This document shows positions 50,068 to 61,527 of a stretch of DNA of 64,000 nucleotides, one piece after another (position 1 is the first letter of the stretch; each line of letters starts with the position of its first letter). Made by a program: the position numbers and the translations under genes. Source of the stretch: Tillus elongatus (lineage: Eukaryota > Arthropoda > Insecta > Coleoptera > Cleridae); contig OZ023264.1 in the NCBI GenBank assembly GCA_964006375.1, forward strand, positions 12,782,225 to 12,846,224. The letters run 5' to 3'. The notes beneath the pieces were generated by a model. The model was not told the DNA's origin. It was given only the letters and a program-made list of their open reading frames with translations, and did no database searches.

Positions 50068-51050
50068 GGTCATTGATGGTCGATGGTAGGTTAGACGTTT
50101 ATGGAAAACGGGATTAATCTGAAAATTTGTATGTTGCCATAAATAAGCACGACCTGTCTTTCTAAAATATTTTCATTTTGGCGATGTTGCGGTTTCTACT
50201 CAAAAGTAGTAACAACTTTCTTATTTTTATTAGGACATCCTGTATATTATTTTGTTTTTAGAATTAGAATTTCTTTCTGATCATTTTTTCTTGATAGCTT
50301 CCTATACCCATCTACACTGGTTTTCGAGATAAAACTTATTAATTTTTTTTTCTCATAAATATGGTACCACTAAAATTTTAATTTAGCTGCTATTTGAAAC
50401 CATAGAATGCAGACATTTTGGGCACAGTTTGAAAAAGTCTGGTATTTAATAGCTGCATAAATAAATTCATTTAAAGTTATACAGGGCGGTTTAAAATTGA
50501 TTATTTTAACGTGATAGACAAAAAAAGCCAATACTTATTTTTTTCACATAGGACACCCTATATATTAGTTAAAATTCTGAAAGGCAATGAAATTTCATCC
50601 AAATTGATATACCATAGTGGTATACCTAACTCGTCAAGTTTTCGAAATATTCGCAATGATTACTAAAAAACACATGATCTTCACATAATTTGAATTAGTT
50701 GGTCATGGAACGCCAAGTGATTGGACAATTGCTTAATTGTTTACTGTGTTTGACAGACGCCGAAGTTTTAAGATTCGTTTGCTATTTTCCACTTAATATT
50801 TATTTGAAAACAAGTTAAGATGGAGCGAAATAATTGCTCAAATGAAGTTTTGATGACACTATTTATTCTTCATGGACAATGTGACAAAATTGTAGCAAGA
50901 ACATGTAAGAAATTCAATGAAATGTTTCATGAATTGCAAACAATGAGCGAAGGAAAGGTTATGCGAATACAAGATAATTTTTTCATTTATTATTTATTAT
51001 TAGATTCTAAACATTTTACAACAAATTCTCAAAATATTGACTTCTAAGCA
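50063..51050 (+). mobile_element. Mariner-like element, left part with transposase N-terminus
   Basis: Left end TACAGGGTCATTGATGGTCG leaves the TA array. Internal ends such as ATACAGGGCGGTTTAAAATT (50490) and GGACACCCTATATA (50563) indicate nested MITE ends. A start at 50820 opens MERNNCSNEVLMTLFILHGQ followed by CKKFNEMFHELQTMSEGKVM, a divergent transposase helix-turn-helix start. The frame closes at 51047. Confidence 0.65.
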
Positions 51051-51051
51051 C

Positions 51052-51370
51052 ATCAAAATCCGGCGATGTACACCATTAGTTACCATCATCTTTATGTATT
51101 TCATTAGCATCTAGTTGGTCGATGCAATTGGTCACACGTTGACGTAGCTCCTCTTTAGTGTTCACCGGTGTCTGGTATACCTTTTGTTTTAAAGTACCTC
51201 AAAGGTAGAAATCAAGGGGTGTAAGGTCGGGGGACCTTGCAGGCCAATTCCATGGGCCCAAATGCCTAAACCAGTGGTCATCAAATATCTGAAACAACAC
51301 ATTTGTTACCTCTTGACACACGATACTCTGATTGTGTCTATTTACGCTTGTTGCCATCTGATTAAACAGC
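51052..51370 (-). pseudogene. Mariner-like transposase C-terminal fragment
   Basis: Minus strand: VNRHNQSIVCQEVTNVLFQI, DDHWFRHLGPWNWPARSPDL, TPLDFYL (third catalytic Asp), stop, then TLKQKVYQTPVNTKEELRQR and CIDQLDANEIHKDD. A DD41D-type C-terminus in opposite orientation to the N-terminal fragment next to it. Confidence 0.82.
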
Positions 51371-51371
51371 T

Positions 51372-51420
51372 TACCTAAAAAGCACACTTGGCGAACCCAA
51401 ATCACCACAACACATTTAAA
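51372..51420 (-). repeat. Penelope-like element end fragment
   Basis: CACTTGGCGAACCCAAATCA and CCACAACACATTTAAA, the terminal 40 bp only, without the hammerhead. Confidence 0.65.
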
Positions 51421-51423
51421 AAA

Positions 51424-52704
<1,281 letters not shown>

Positions 52705-52708
<4 letters not shown>

Positions 52709-52870
52709 AACCTGACGATCGTTTCACTAACCAAGTAATCAGAGGATTAATAATTCTGATTAATTCCAGAATTATTCATCATCTTGGTTACTGAAGGTTT
52801 TTTATGTGTTGTGGTCATTTGGGTTCTGTAAGTGTGCTTATCAGTGCTCATCACAGGTTCCAATCTTCAC
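52705..52870. repeat. Penelope-like element ends, rearranged
   Basis: ACCTGACGATCGTTTCACTA (minus-sense hammerhead, stem II deleted) and, 90 bp on, TTTATGTGTTGTGGTCATTT with TCAGTGCTCATCACAGGTTC in plus sense. An inverted pair like 29925-30165 but more decayed. 52871-53295 holds no other feature. Confidence 0.65.
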
Positions 52871-53381
52871 TTGGTGAGCTTATCTAAATTTAATTGCGTT
52901 AACGATTCTTTTGTTTTATACAGTAATTACTACCTTAAGGTTTTGATGAATGAAATTATAATTGGGAACACTTTCAAAACCGCAATGTTTATGGTTTTTT
53001 GTTCATCATATTGCAATGCTAATGGGTAGTACACTTGACCTTTACACCATTATATGCAAAACGTGACCATTAAGTTGTTGTTTTTCAATCAAAGGAAGCG
53101 GCATAATATCCAAATAGTTCATTATCAGTGTAACCCAGCCGTGTGAAATAAGTGTTTCTTCATCAAATTCGGACTGGCCCACTTACTTTCAAACAGCGTT
53201 TTACACTGAGTTGAATAAAAACAAATACATGCGATTTTAAACAGGGCCTCCATTAAAAATATCAAAATTATATCAGTATTAATTTGAGTCAAAGTCAAAA
53301 ATCGCCTTGATGCAGATAACGCATTACGGTAGTACATTTTTGCAACGAAATGCATGATGTAAGGCTAGATGCATTCTCGTC

Positions 53382-53444
53382 ACAATTAGAACCGTAGACT
53401 GGTTTCGCTCTAATTAGAGCTCGTCAGTACAGCATACTAATTGT
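53382..53444 (-). ncRNA. Type-I hammerhead ribozyme (copy B)
   Basis: Minus strand: outer stem I ACAAUUAG/CUAAUUGU, inner stem I UGUA/UACG (one G-U wobble), CUGACGA, stem II GCUCU-AAUU-AGAGC, GAAA, ACCAGUC. The core is intact. Stem III has one change (ACC/AGU) that leaves two pairs. Confidence 0.85.
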
Positions 53445-53485
53445 AGCGAAAATACACCTATAAAGTAATACGGCTATTGTAGCCA

Positions 53486-53666
53486 CCCTTTTTTTTTAAT
53501 TTAATATTATTGGCTGCGGGATCTCAGGCCATTAGCACATTCATTTCCCATCATTCGCTATTTTTACCAATTTTCGAGACAAAGTATACTTGGCCCGACC
53601 AGGAATCGAACCCGGGACCTCCCGCTTAGCAGGCTGGCACCTAGCAACCTGCGCCACGAGGGCGTC
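53486..53666 (-). mobile_element. tRNA-derived SINE, family 3, inside the retrozyme-like repeat
   Basis: Minus strand: A box TGGCGCAGGTTG (complement of 53645-53656), B box GGTTCGATTCC (complement of 53602-53612), body, A-rich tail (TTTTTTTTT on plus near 53488). Flanked by TAGCCA (53480-53485, 53667-53672), which is present once at the empty site of the 1.5-kb copy. The target duplication may be longer but is mutated. Confidence 0.85.
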
Positions 53667-53888
53667 TAGCCAGCCTTGAAACACTAAGTGAGTGGTGAGA
53701 CACGAAGCAACGTGCCGCCACCTAGTTGCAGAACCAAGTAGTACGTTGTCACGCCAGCTCCAAACAACACAAAGTGTTAAAAAATAGAGACTGTATACAA
53801 CCAACTAACAATTAAGTAAATTGTCAGGCTTGGCCCATTTTTACCCTAATATAGGGACAAAGTATGTAAGTCTAGATGCATTTTTGCC

Positions 53889-53951
53889 AGAATTAGAACC
53901 GTAGACCGGTTTCGCTCTAATTAGAGCTCCTCAGTACGGCATACTAATTGT
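53889..53951 (-). ncRNA. Type-I hammerhead ribozyme (copy C)
   Basis: Minus strand: outer stem I AAUUAG/CUAAUU, inner CGUA/UACG, CUGAGGA, stem II GCUCU-AAUU-AGAGC, GAAA, ACCGGUC. The core matches the consensus. Confidence 0.85.
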
Positions 53952-54074
53952 AGCGAAAATACACCTATAAAGTAATACGGCTATGGCGTGACAATATAAT
54001 ACTTGGTTCCGCAACTAGATGGCGGCACGTTGCTTCGTGTCTTACCACTCACTTAGTGTTGAAAGGGATGATAT

Positions 54075-54570
54075 TTTATGAAAGAGCTTCTTGGTTTTAA
54101 GTGACTAATATGACCTAGATCTTTAACAGTGCTAGGTCTGCTGAGTAGTGTATTATTCACCCTGTAGTTAAATTTATTTGCAGCCCCGCTCGAAAAAGAA
54201 AACACTCAAGATTCAGACTGTTGCTTCAGCCTAGATATATTATAATGCAGATTTTCCTGGTCATATGTCAACAACACTCTAGTGAAACGTTTCAAGTCAT
54301 CTGCATACAGCGGTGCTCCAAGAAAAAAAGTCATTACAGAGATCATTAATAAATATATTAAACAATAAGGGATCAAGATTGGAACCCTGAGGAACATCAG
54401 AGGATGGTATTTAAATGATAAATAACCAAGATATTTAACAGCCAATATACTATTGAACAAATAGGATTTAATTAAGTTTATCAAGTAAAGTAAGTATCCG
54501 TGACTGTTCCAACGTTTAAATTAATATGCCACGATTTGACCTATCGAATGCTTTCAAAATATCAGTACCT
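54075..54570 (-). pseudogene. LINE reverse transcriptase fragment (Jockey-like)
   Basis: Minus strand: DILKAFDRSNRGILI (first catalytic Asp region), VPQGSNLDPLLFNIFINDL in one frame, then APLYADDLKRFTRVLLTYDQ with an intact YADD in the next, then LKQQSES and a tail resembling NKFNYRVNNTLLSRPSTVKD. At least three frameshifts. Confidence 0.8.
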
Positions 54571-54798
54571 ATATAGGGTGTCCTGATTATATTTTAAAAA
54601 ATTGGGGTGTAAGTTGCCCTTGAAAAAATTACGTGGGTGGTTCGTATAACATTTTTCATTTTTAGGTCGTGATATGAGATACAGGGTATTAAAGTTGTTA
54701 TGCTTTAAGCGATTTTCCTCGGTTGTCTTTAAAACGGCTAAAGATAGATTTTCAAAATTTGTACACGATTAAATAATAACAGCATATAAGGAAAAAGG

Positions 54799-55300
54799 TC
54801 GGGACGCAGCAAGTGCATTACAGTAGCGAATTTTCATAAGAATTGTACACTATTAGTAAGATATATTAGTAAAACTAATTCTTTAAACTGAAATGGATCC
54901 TGGAGATTGGCTTTTGAGGTCCCAGTAAGCAATCACTTGAAGAAATTTCTATTTTCTATGGAACTAAAACATTAAAATTTGGTACATATATGTAAATACT
55001 GAAAGTCACTTTAAAAATATTGTGTTACAAATTTCATTAAAGTTACAAAAGTTTAAAAAAATAATTATTTACAAGGGGAATGTACCTGCCAAATTATCAA
55101 TATGACAAGTATTTTCCCTTATTAATTGCTTGGACGGTTTTGTTTTAGTCAACCCAAGCGAAGTAGCTTTTGCAAACAAAACAACAACAAAACGTTTTTT
55201 ACATAGGTTCTACTATGGCTCAAGATTGAAGATTGAGTTATCGGATTTGAAATCTTTCTACAAAAATTCTCTACCACAACGTACTTGCTGCACCCAGCCC
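54799..55300 (+). repeat. Long form of the GGACGCAG-ended MITE-like repeat
   Basis: Left end TCGGGACGCAGCAAGTGCAT, right end AACGTACTTGCTGCACCCAG. Collinear with 41456-41972 over its whole length. Confidence 0.78.
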
Positions 55301-57660
55301 TTTCCATCACTTATTTACTGTTGCTGTATCCATACTTTTTATAAGTGATAAAATATTGTAGCTCTCTATGTGATGCTGACAAATAAGGCAGCACAAAACA
55401 ATACATGTTCCAACTAACCCTAAATTCATAAAAAAAAAACAAAGTCTCATAATATAAATATAAAACTAAAATTGAATTCCAAAGGTGTAGGTAAATGCGA
55501 ACTTCTAAAAAATGTTAACATGTATCTTATGGACCACAAAACAATATTTTTTTCAGCAAACACTAAATAAAAAAACAAAATTCTTATAATACAAATCTAA
55601 AAATAAAAATGAATTTAAAACATATGCATAAACTTGCTGGAATTTGTGAACATAGAAACAACAATGGTCCCATATTGTCTATATAAATTAAAGGTTAAGC
55701 TGTAAATTTCCATTTCTTTAGTGAAATATGCTTTTTGTCATTTCTCTGTTTCCGCTGTCTTGCTTGAAGGAACCACCCCGCACCAGAAATTTTACACCCT
55801 TTCTGCAGAATTACATCTGAAATTTCAAAAACGAGCTGTTCGAAAAATTGGTATTATTTTTATTGTTGTTTTATTAAAACACTGTGTGAACCTTTGAGTC
55901 CACTGAAGGTATAATGGATGATAATATTAAATACATAAATGATGATATTACTAATGCATCAACAATATGTTTAGGTAGTGGGAATTGATTAATAGCCGAA
56001 GTTGAATTCGGCTCGACATATGGAAAAGTTGCAACTTGCCTATATTATTTTTATTGCAATATAAAATTATTTCCCTGTATGGCATGTCTTTTAGGTTTTG
56101 CGTCTTTTTGTCTATATGAAATCAGTGAAATTACCTTTTGACATTTTACATTAAAAAAATGGAAGAGAATAAAATTATATAACTCAAATAGTTAAGATAA
56201 ACACCTCAGCATAACAATTATTTCTTATGTTGTGCAAACACAAAAGTAATTCTGATCATGAAATGCGGATTAATAAAAATTGGCGCTAAATCTTGACAAA
56301 ACCAGTGACACAATAACAGATATGTGTAGTATACATTTTGTCTAGATTCGCGATTTAAGCAGATAATTTTCTGTGGCGGTTTTACTGCTACTGCCTACTG
56401 CCATGTTAAATCCCTGTACACAAATGCTGTATTGTTTGTAAACAATCGATTTGATTAATATATGTTCATCATATATAATAAGTAGGTATACACTTAACCT
56501 AGGAAAATATACTTACTGGGTAATAGATATATTCTATATAGGTAGGTACTTACCTTGTAATTGTAATTGCAGGATAATGCTTAATGTACAAACACAAAAA
56601 ACTTCTTCCTTAAACCTAAATTGCAAAAAATGATCTAGATCCACAACAAAACACGAAAATCTTGTACGTCATTGTCGTGCGTCACATGTCACACACAATA
56701 AAAGTTAAAAAATAACCGAGCCTCAATGCAATTCCAGCGATGACAAACGGTGTGGCGTGAATATGAACTGTGAATCTATAAAGTAATGGTCATCATTTGT
56801 TAATTACATGCTTAGCATGTTATTTTTCTGAAGTAACAGCGATATAGTTTATCATTAAAATTAACTTCTGAAATTTAAATTATTGCTATGTCGCTGTTAC
56901 ATACTTGGCATGTAAAGGTTAGGTGTATTTCAAAAGTAACAGCTAACATCGCTAGCATGTACACCAGTGTAAGCGCAAAATCATAGGTAACAGAAAACAA
57001 TCCCAGAAACATGACATGCATGTATCAGGATATGTCGCATTGGTTACTTAAAAATAACATATCAGCGATGTGAATATCATAATTGTATTGCCTGGGACTT
57101 TGGTATGTTTTGTTCAAACTAGTATATTTCGAACTGTCAATTACTCTACTTAATTATTTAATAGATCTCTGCCGCAATTCGGCATTCTTTTGCGGATCAG
57201 GTACTGATATAATATAGATATAAAGTATTAAACTGTTAAACGTTACTCAATATAAGATTTGCTTCCTGATTCCTATTTAACTTATTCAAAAACATCGAAC
57301 GATCCAATCAAAATTAACCATTAACATAAAGAATCGTTACACATTTACACATTAAACATAAACTGCTTTTACATTCACTTCGTAAGTGTATTTAGTTTCA
57401 CTTTCTTTCCATTAATATGCAAGAGAATATTTCCAGTAACTGTGTAATTAGAGCGTTTGGCAATACTTGGGTGTCTTCGGAGATTGATTTGTTGTTTTGT
57501 GAAATGGTTTCTATATAAAGCTAGATACGAAAACCATTAGATTAGGTGAAATGCAAGGTTGTATCTCCTCGTTTGACGAAATGTACAGGGTTTTCCAGTT
57601 ATAAAGTACCCAAGCGTTTGTCAAGATCTAAACGACTTAAAATTTTTCTTCTATTGTTGG
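55301..57660. other. Largest stretch without identified transposons
   Basis: No conserved coding sequence was recognised. A perfect splice donor CAAG|GTAAGTACC (minus strand, exon end at 56554) follows a CpG-richer segment (56640-56760, minus) that could be a non-coding first exon. 56803-56917 is an imperfect inverted repeat. A plus-strand TATATAAAG lies near 57512 without an initiator. None suffices to call a gene. Confidence 0.35.
56803..57080. repeat. Inverted repeat and iterated GTAACAGCGATAT / AGCATGT motifs
   Basis: TTACATGCTTAGCATGT..GTAACAGCGATATAG faces CTATGTCGCTGTTAC..CTTGGCATGTAA (56803-56917). Downstream, TAACAGCTAACATCGCTAGC, ACATGCATGT and AACATATCAGCGATGTG repeat the same words in looser order. 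Function unknown. Confidence 0.6.
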
Positions 57661-57676
57661 TTTAACTCTTTTTATA

Positions 57677-58016
57677 AAACCTCGGTGGTTCAGGGGTAAG
57701 AACGTGTGCCTCTGAACCGAAGGGTACTGGGTTCGATCCCAGGATACTCCTTTCATTTTTCAGTACAAACTGTAAAATTAACATCAACCGAGGTTCTGGC
57801 ATTGTATTTGAGCAAGTTGAATGTCTGCACGTTCCGCCCTACGGAGTGGGCGTAAAGCCGTCGGTCCCGTGTCCATGCGATGTTGGGCACGTTAAAGATC
57901 CCTACCCTCCTTACAGAAAGGCAGGGGTTCAGCAAAATTTTCAGGATAGTGAGGTGAAACTGCTCTCTGGCGTCGGTGATTGGCCATAGTCGCGGAAATA
58001 GGTCGACGTTAAAAAA
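57677..58016 (+). mobile_element. tRNA-derived SINE, family 1
   Basis: A box TGGTTCAGGGGT (57686-57697), B box GGTTCGATCCC (57730-57740), body ending GTCGACGTTAAAAAAA. Imperfect target duplication AACTCTTTTTATA (57664-57676) / AACTATTTTTACA (58017-58029). Confidence 0.85.
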
Positions 58017-58144
58017 AACTATTTTTACATAAAAGTACTCAAATAAAGCAGTATCTCACCTCTGAGGTGATGGTGTATCCCTCTGGGGAACGCGAAGTCG
58101 GTCTGGGAGTGCCCCAGGTATAAGAATTTGTATCACTAACTTTT

Positions 58145-58540
58145 ACTGTATATTAATGAGTATATAAGGTATAGAGATTAGCTGGTGAAAAGTATTTGCG
58201 AGCCCGGAAGAGGAAACCTAATTTCTTAGCAGCCGCTTCTGCAATTGATGTGACATGTTGATGCCAATTCAGATTTCGATCCACAGAAATGCCAAAAAGT
58301 GAAAAGGACTCATTACTTTGAATAACTTGGTTGTTCATTGGGATGGGTCTAGGGCTGGTGTATCTCTTATGAGAAAGAAAGAAAGACTGTGATTTGGTGG
58401 GGTTGATTTGTACAAGATTTCTACTTCCCCAGTCTAATATTTTTTGGAGATCCACAGAGACAGAACCCTCCATGAGTCTGCGATCCTCATCTAATTGGGC
58501 TAAAGAGACGGGCTTAGAATTCTGTATATTTCAGTGGAGG

Positions 58541-58541
<1 letters not shown>
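58145..58541 (-). pseudogene. CR1-like LINE RT fragment
   Basis: Minus strand: EGSVSVDLQKILDWGSRNLV, SQSFFLSHKRYTSPRPI, LNWHQHVTSIAEAAAKKLGF, FRARKYFSPANLYTLY. Collinear with the 48.5-48.9-kb region. It ends at the TA array 58542-58598 in the middle of the coding sequence. Confidence 0.85.

Positions 58542-58598
<57 letters not shown>
58542..58598. repeat. (TA)n microsatellite at a LINE-LINE junction
   Basis: Separates an internal RT segment (left) from the 3' region of another copy of the same LINE (right), both minus strand. Confidence 0.95.
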
Positions 58599-58599
<1 letters not shown>

Positions 58600-58600
<1 letters not shown>

Positions 58601-59895
58601 AAATCGATTAAGAACAAAAGGTTTGGAGGTTCGGCGGAGAAGGAAAACATGTGCCGACAAAGAATTCCACAACTTGGAAGTCCTCGAAACAAAAGAGCGG
58701 GCATAACAAGATGTTCTATGTCTGGTCACCTGGGCAGTAAAAAGTAGATATGTTGGGGGCAGCAGGTGGAGGAACTATGGAAGAAAGCTCCTCTGAGCAG
58801 TGCCCGTGTAGATATATATAAAAGAGAGAAGACACCGACGGTGGGCAAGAGATGGCAGCCTTTGGGTGAGGGTAGGGCCACGGACGAGACGTATAGCTAT
58901 CTTCTGAAAGGAGTCCAGGATAGCGAGTGTAGACGCGGCAGCAGCACCCCAGATGTGGGAGCAGTATTCGAGGTTTGGCCATATTTGTGAAGTATATAAG
59001 GTATAGAGATTAACTGATGAAAAGTCCTTGCGATTCCGGAAGAGCAAACTTAATTTCTTAGCAGCCGCTTCTGCAATTGATGTGACATGTTGGTGAAAAC
59101 TGAGATTTCGATCCACAGAAATGTCAACAAGTGAAAAGGACTCGTTACTTTGAATAACTTGGTTGTTCATTGTGATGGGTCTAGGGCTGGTGTATCTGTT
59201 ATGAGATAGAAAGCAAGTCTGAGATTTGGTGGAGTTGAATTGTACAAGATTTATACTTCCACAGTCTAATATTTTTTGGAGATCCACAGAGACAGAACCC
59301 TCCATGAGCCTGCCATCCTCATCTAATTGAGCTAAAGAGACTGGCTTAGAATATTGTATATTTGATTGGAGGGTGCTGTCGTTCGCGTAACTATGAACTG
59401 GGTTGGATGTGCTAGAGAGGAGGTCATTGATGTGGAGAAGAAACAAAGTAGGAGCTAAAGCTGAACCTTGAGGGACTCCTGCATTAATTGGATACAGTTT
59501 AGAGGAATGGTCATTCACGACAACAGAAATGCTCCGGTTGGAGAGGAAATTTGCTATCCGGGTACAGAGTTTTGGTGGTATGCCATAGGCTAGAAGTTTA
59601 TTAAGCAGCGCTGCGTGCCAGACCTGGTCGAATGCTTTGGAAATATCTCTAGAGCGACAATCTGGGATTCACCGTGTAGTTCCATAGACTTGTTCCAAGA
59701 ATGGGTGACAAAGGAAAGGAGGTCGACAGTGGATCTGCGCTGACGGAATCCATACTGCCTGTCGTGGATTAAACTGATTTTTCAAGAAATTTCAGTAATT
59801 CGGTGTTTATATACTTATCCATTATTTTATAGACGACTAAAAGGAGAGAAATAGGCCTGTAGTTGCTAGGAAGCGCTTTGGATCCTTTCTTGGGG
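58600..59895 (-). pseudogene. CR1-like LINE, RT and C-terminus
   Basis: Minus strand: RT entry near 59880 (complement of AAGCGCTTTGGATCC), finger region, frame 59518-58775 with HSSKLYPINAGVPQGSALAP, a catalytic box changed to YAND, DLQKILDCGSINLVQF, NLYTLYTSQIWPNLEYCSHI, IRLVRGPTLTQRLPSLAHRR. The GHCSEELSS tail region follows to about 58620. A stop in the finger region near 59650 and frameshifts break it. The 5' side ends at about 59895. Confidence 0.87.
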
Positions 59896-59939
59896 ACGGG
59901 TTGTATGAATTTATAGATCAAGTGAATTTATAGACCAAG

Positions 59940-60300
59940 AAAGAACGTGAGCTTCCTTGAATAACGAGGCACCTTTCATTTTAAGCCTTAGTCTTTAAAT
60001 TAGATAAAAGCTCACAAATTTGTCAACTAGTAGATTAAGGTAGTTCGTCAACCTCGTCCGTTCAATATAGACACAATAGACAAACAATGAATCTCCGACT
60101 ACAATTTCACCTTCGGTTTAGTTCGTCAATCTAAGTATCAGATAAATACATTTGTAGCCGTTAATTTAGTTTAGAATTGTTTCATCTTTTGATTATGCTA
60201 ACGTGGTTAGTGAAACGATCGTAAGGACTTTAAAAAAGATGTGGTGTGGTGATTTGGGTTCTCCAAGTGCACTTATGATGTACCTTTCGATGAATATTCC
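59940..60300 (+). repeat. Penelope-like element 3' untranslated region and end
   Basis: Complementary to 45240-45400 (ACAATAGACAAACAATG, GTTCGTCAATCTAAGTATC), then a decayed hammerhead (60186-60226, CUGAUGA changed to UUGAUUA) and the end GTGGTGATTTGGGTTCTCCA. Confidence 0.7.
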
Positions 60301-60411
60301 GTGCCGTGGGCATAGAAGCCATAGTTCATTGAATGGAGATTGGAACCTGTGATGAGCACTGATAAGTACAGTTGGAGAACCCAAATCACCACAACAAAAA
60401 CACGTCAAAAA

Positions 60412-60452
60412 CTTGAGGATCGTTTCGCTAACCAAGTTAGCGTCATCAGAAG
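60412..60452 (-). ncRNA. Penelope-type hammerhead ribozyme, core intact
   Basis: Minus strand: stem I CUU/AAG (other copies CCU/AGG, a compensatory change), CUGAUGA, one extra C, stem II GCUAAC-UUG-GUUAGC, GAAA, a weakened stem III, cleavage triplet CUC. It lies in an inverted end fragment (60335-60465). 60466-61170 shows no gene. Confidence 0.8.
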
Positions 60453-61170
60453 ATGAAAAATAGGACTTCTATTATCATTAGGTTTTTAATCCAACAACCC
60501 TACACACAACAATAATTTGTAAAATAATTTACGCCGTTTATCCATTTTTAAGCACATATTCATAAATTATTAATTGTTTAAAACAGTACTCTTTCTGTGA
60601 CTATAATAGCGGCATTTAAAAAGGACCGTTTAATTGGATTCATCTATACAGAATAGCACCATAATGGAAAATAAAAACTGCATATAAAAGCGATTTAAAA
60701 TCTAATAGCATATGTTTAACCGCAAGTACAGAGTGTTTGAGAATTCTGAATGAATTTCCATACTCTGACATTATACCAGGTACTTAGTGTTTAAACGTTA
60801 TTAAGTCGTTAAAGTTATTTCTTTAATAAGTCTGTAAGTGGCTTGAAAAATTCACTTTCTATTTCTTTATAAAAAAAACTCATTTAAATATGAGTTAATA
60901 AAAATAAAACCATAAAAAAACGAACAATTACCACCTTTTATAACTTTAAGCCACCGCAGTGGATCATAATTGGCAAGTAGTTGAGATAAATTTACAAAGA
61001 ATAAATCATGATGTCAAATTATCAAGTTGGCGTGAATTAGTAAGATCCTGTACACCTGTCAACTACCTGATCTTGACTCGAGCCAACATCCCAAGTGCAA
61101 GGTAATTGTTTCCAGGACCGTATTAAATAAGTAACGCTTTCTACACTACTCAACACTTCAAACGAGTGAA

Positions 61171-61294
61171 TGAGTGAAGTTTAATTAAGAAAATTCACTA
61201 ATAGAGAGGTATCGATGATAAGACTTTCGGAAATTTTATTCAAATGATTGCGAATTAGTGCCCCTGAAAACCATAGCCAGGGTCAGTTAAAAAG

Positions 61295-61360
<66 letters not shown>

Positions 61361-61467
61361 TCACTAATGGGGAGATCTCGACTTTCGAATTTTGAAAAAA
61401 TTTCTTCAAATGAGCGCTATTTAGGACCCCCGGAACACAAATCCGAGGTCAGTTTCAGACTTTATAT

Positions 61468-61522
<55 letters not shown>
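61171..61522 (+). repeat. Two hairpin modules each followed by a TA array
   Basis: Hairpin TGAGTGAAGTTTAATTAAG..AAATTCACTA (61171-61200), module, TA (61295-61354). Then a module starting inside the hairpin (AAAATTCACTAATGGGGAGA) and a second TA array (61468-61522). A tandem duplication of the array-bearing end. Confidence 0.8.

Positions 61523-61527
<5 letters not shown>

Larger units (their letters stand above)
53364..54060 (-). repeat. Retrozyme-like tandem repeat with two hammerheads and an inserted SINE
   Basis: Two hammerheads in the same orientation (53951-53889 and 53444-53382) lie 507 bp apart. Removing the 187 bp added by the SINE and its target duplication leaves a unit of about 320 bp. 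53684-53755 (AACACTAAGTGAGTGG..TTGTCACGCC) recurs inverted at 53992-54060, forming 70-bp outer inverted repeats. The layout (direct ribozyme repeats bounding a short non-coding unit) fits non-autonomous retroelements spread as small circular RNAs. That assignment is inference. Confidence 0.75.

Noticed and set aside
53588..53680. tRNA gene candidates at 53.6, 6.5, 30.4, 34.5 and 57.7 kb
   Set aside because: A and B boxes are present but acceptor stems are incomplete and conserved non-tRNA bodies follow with target duplications, so these are SINEs.
57508..57560. TATATAAAG promoter-like motif on the plus strand
   Set aside because: No initiator at the expected distance and no coding exon downstream; TA-rich sequence makes such motifs common.
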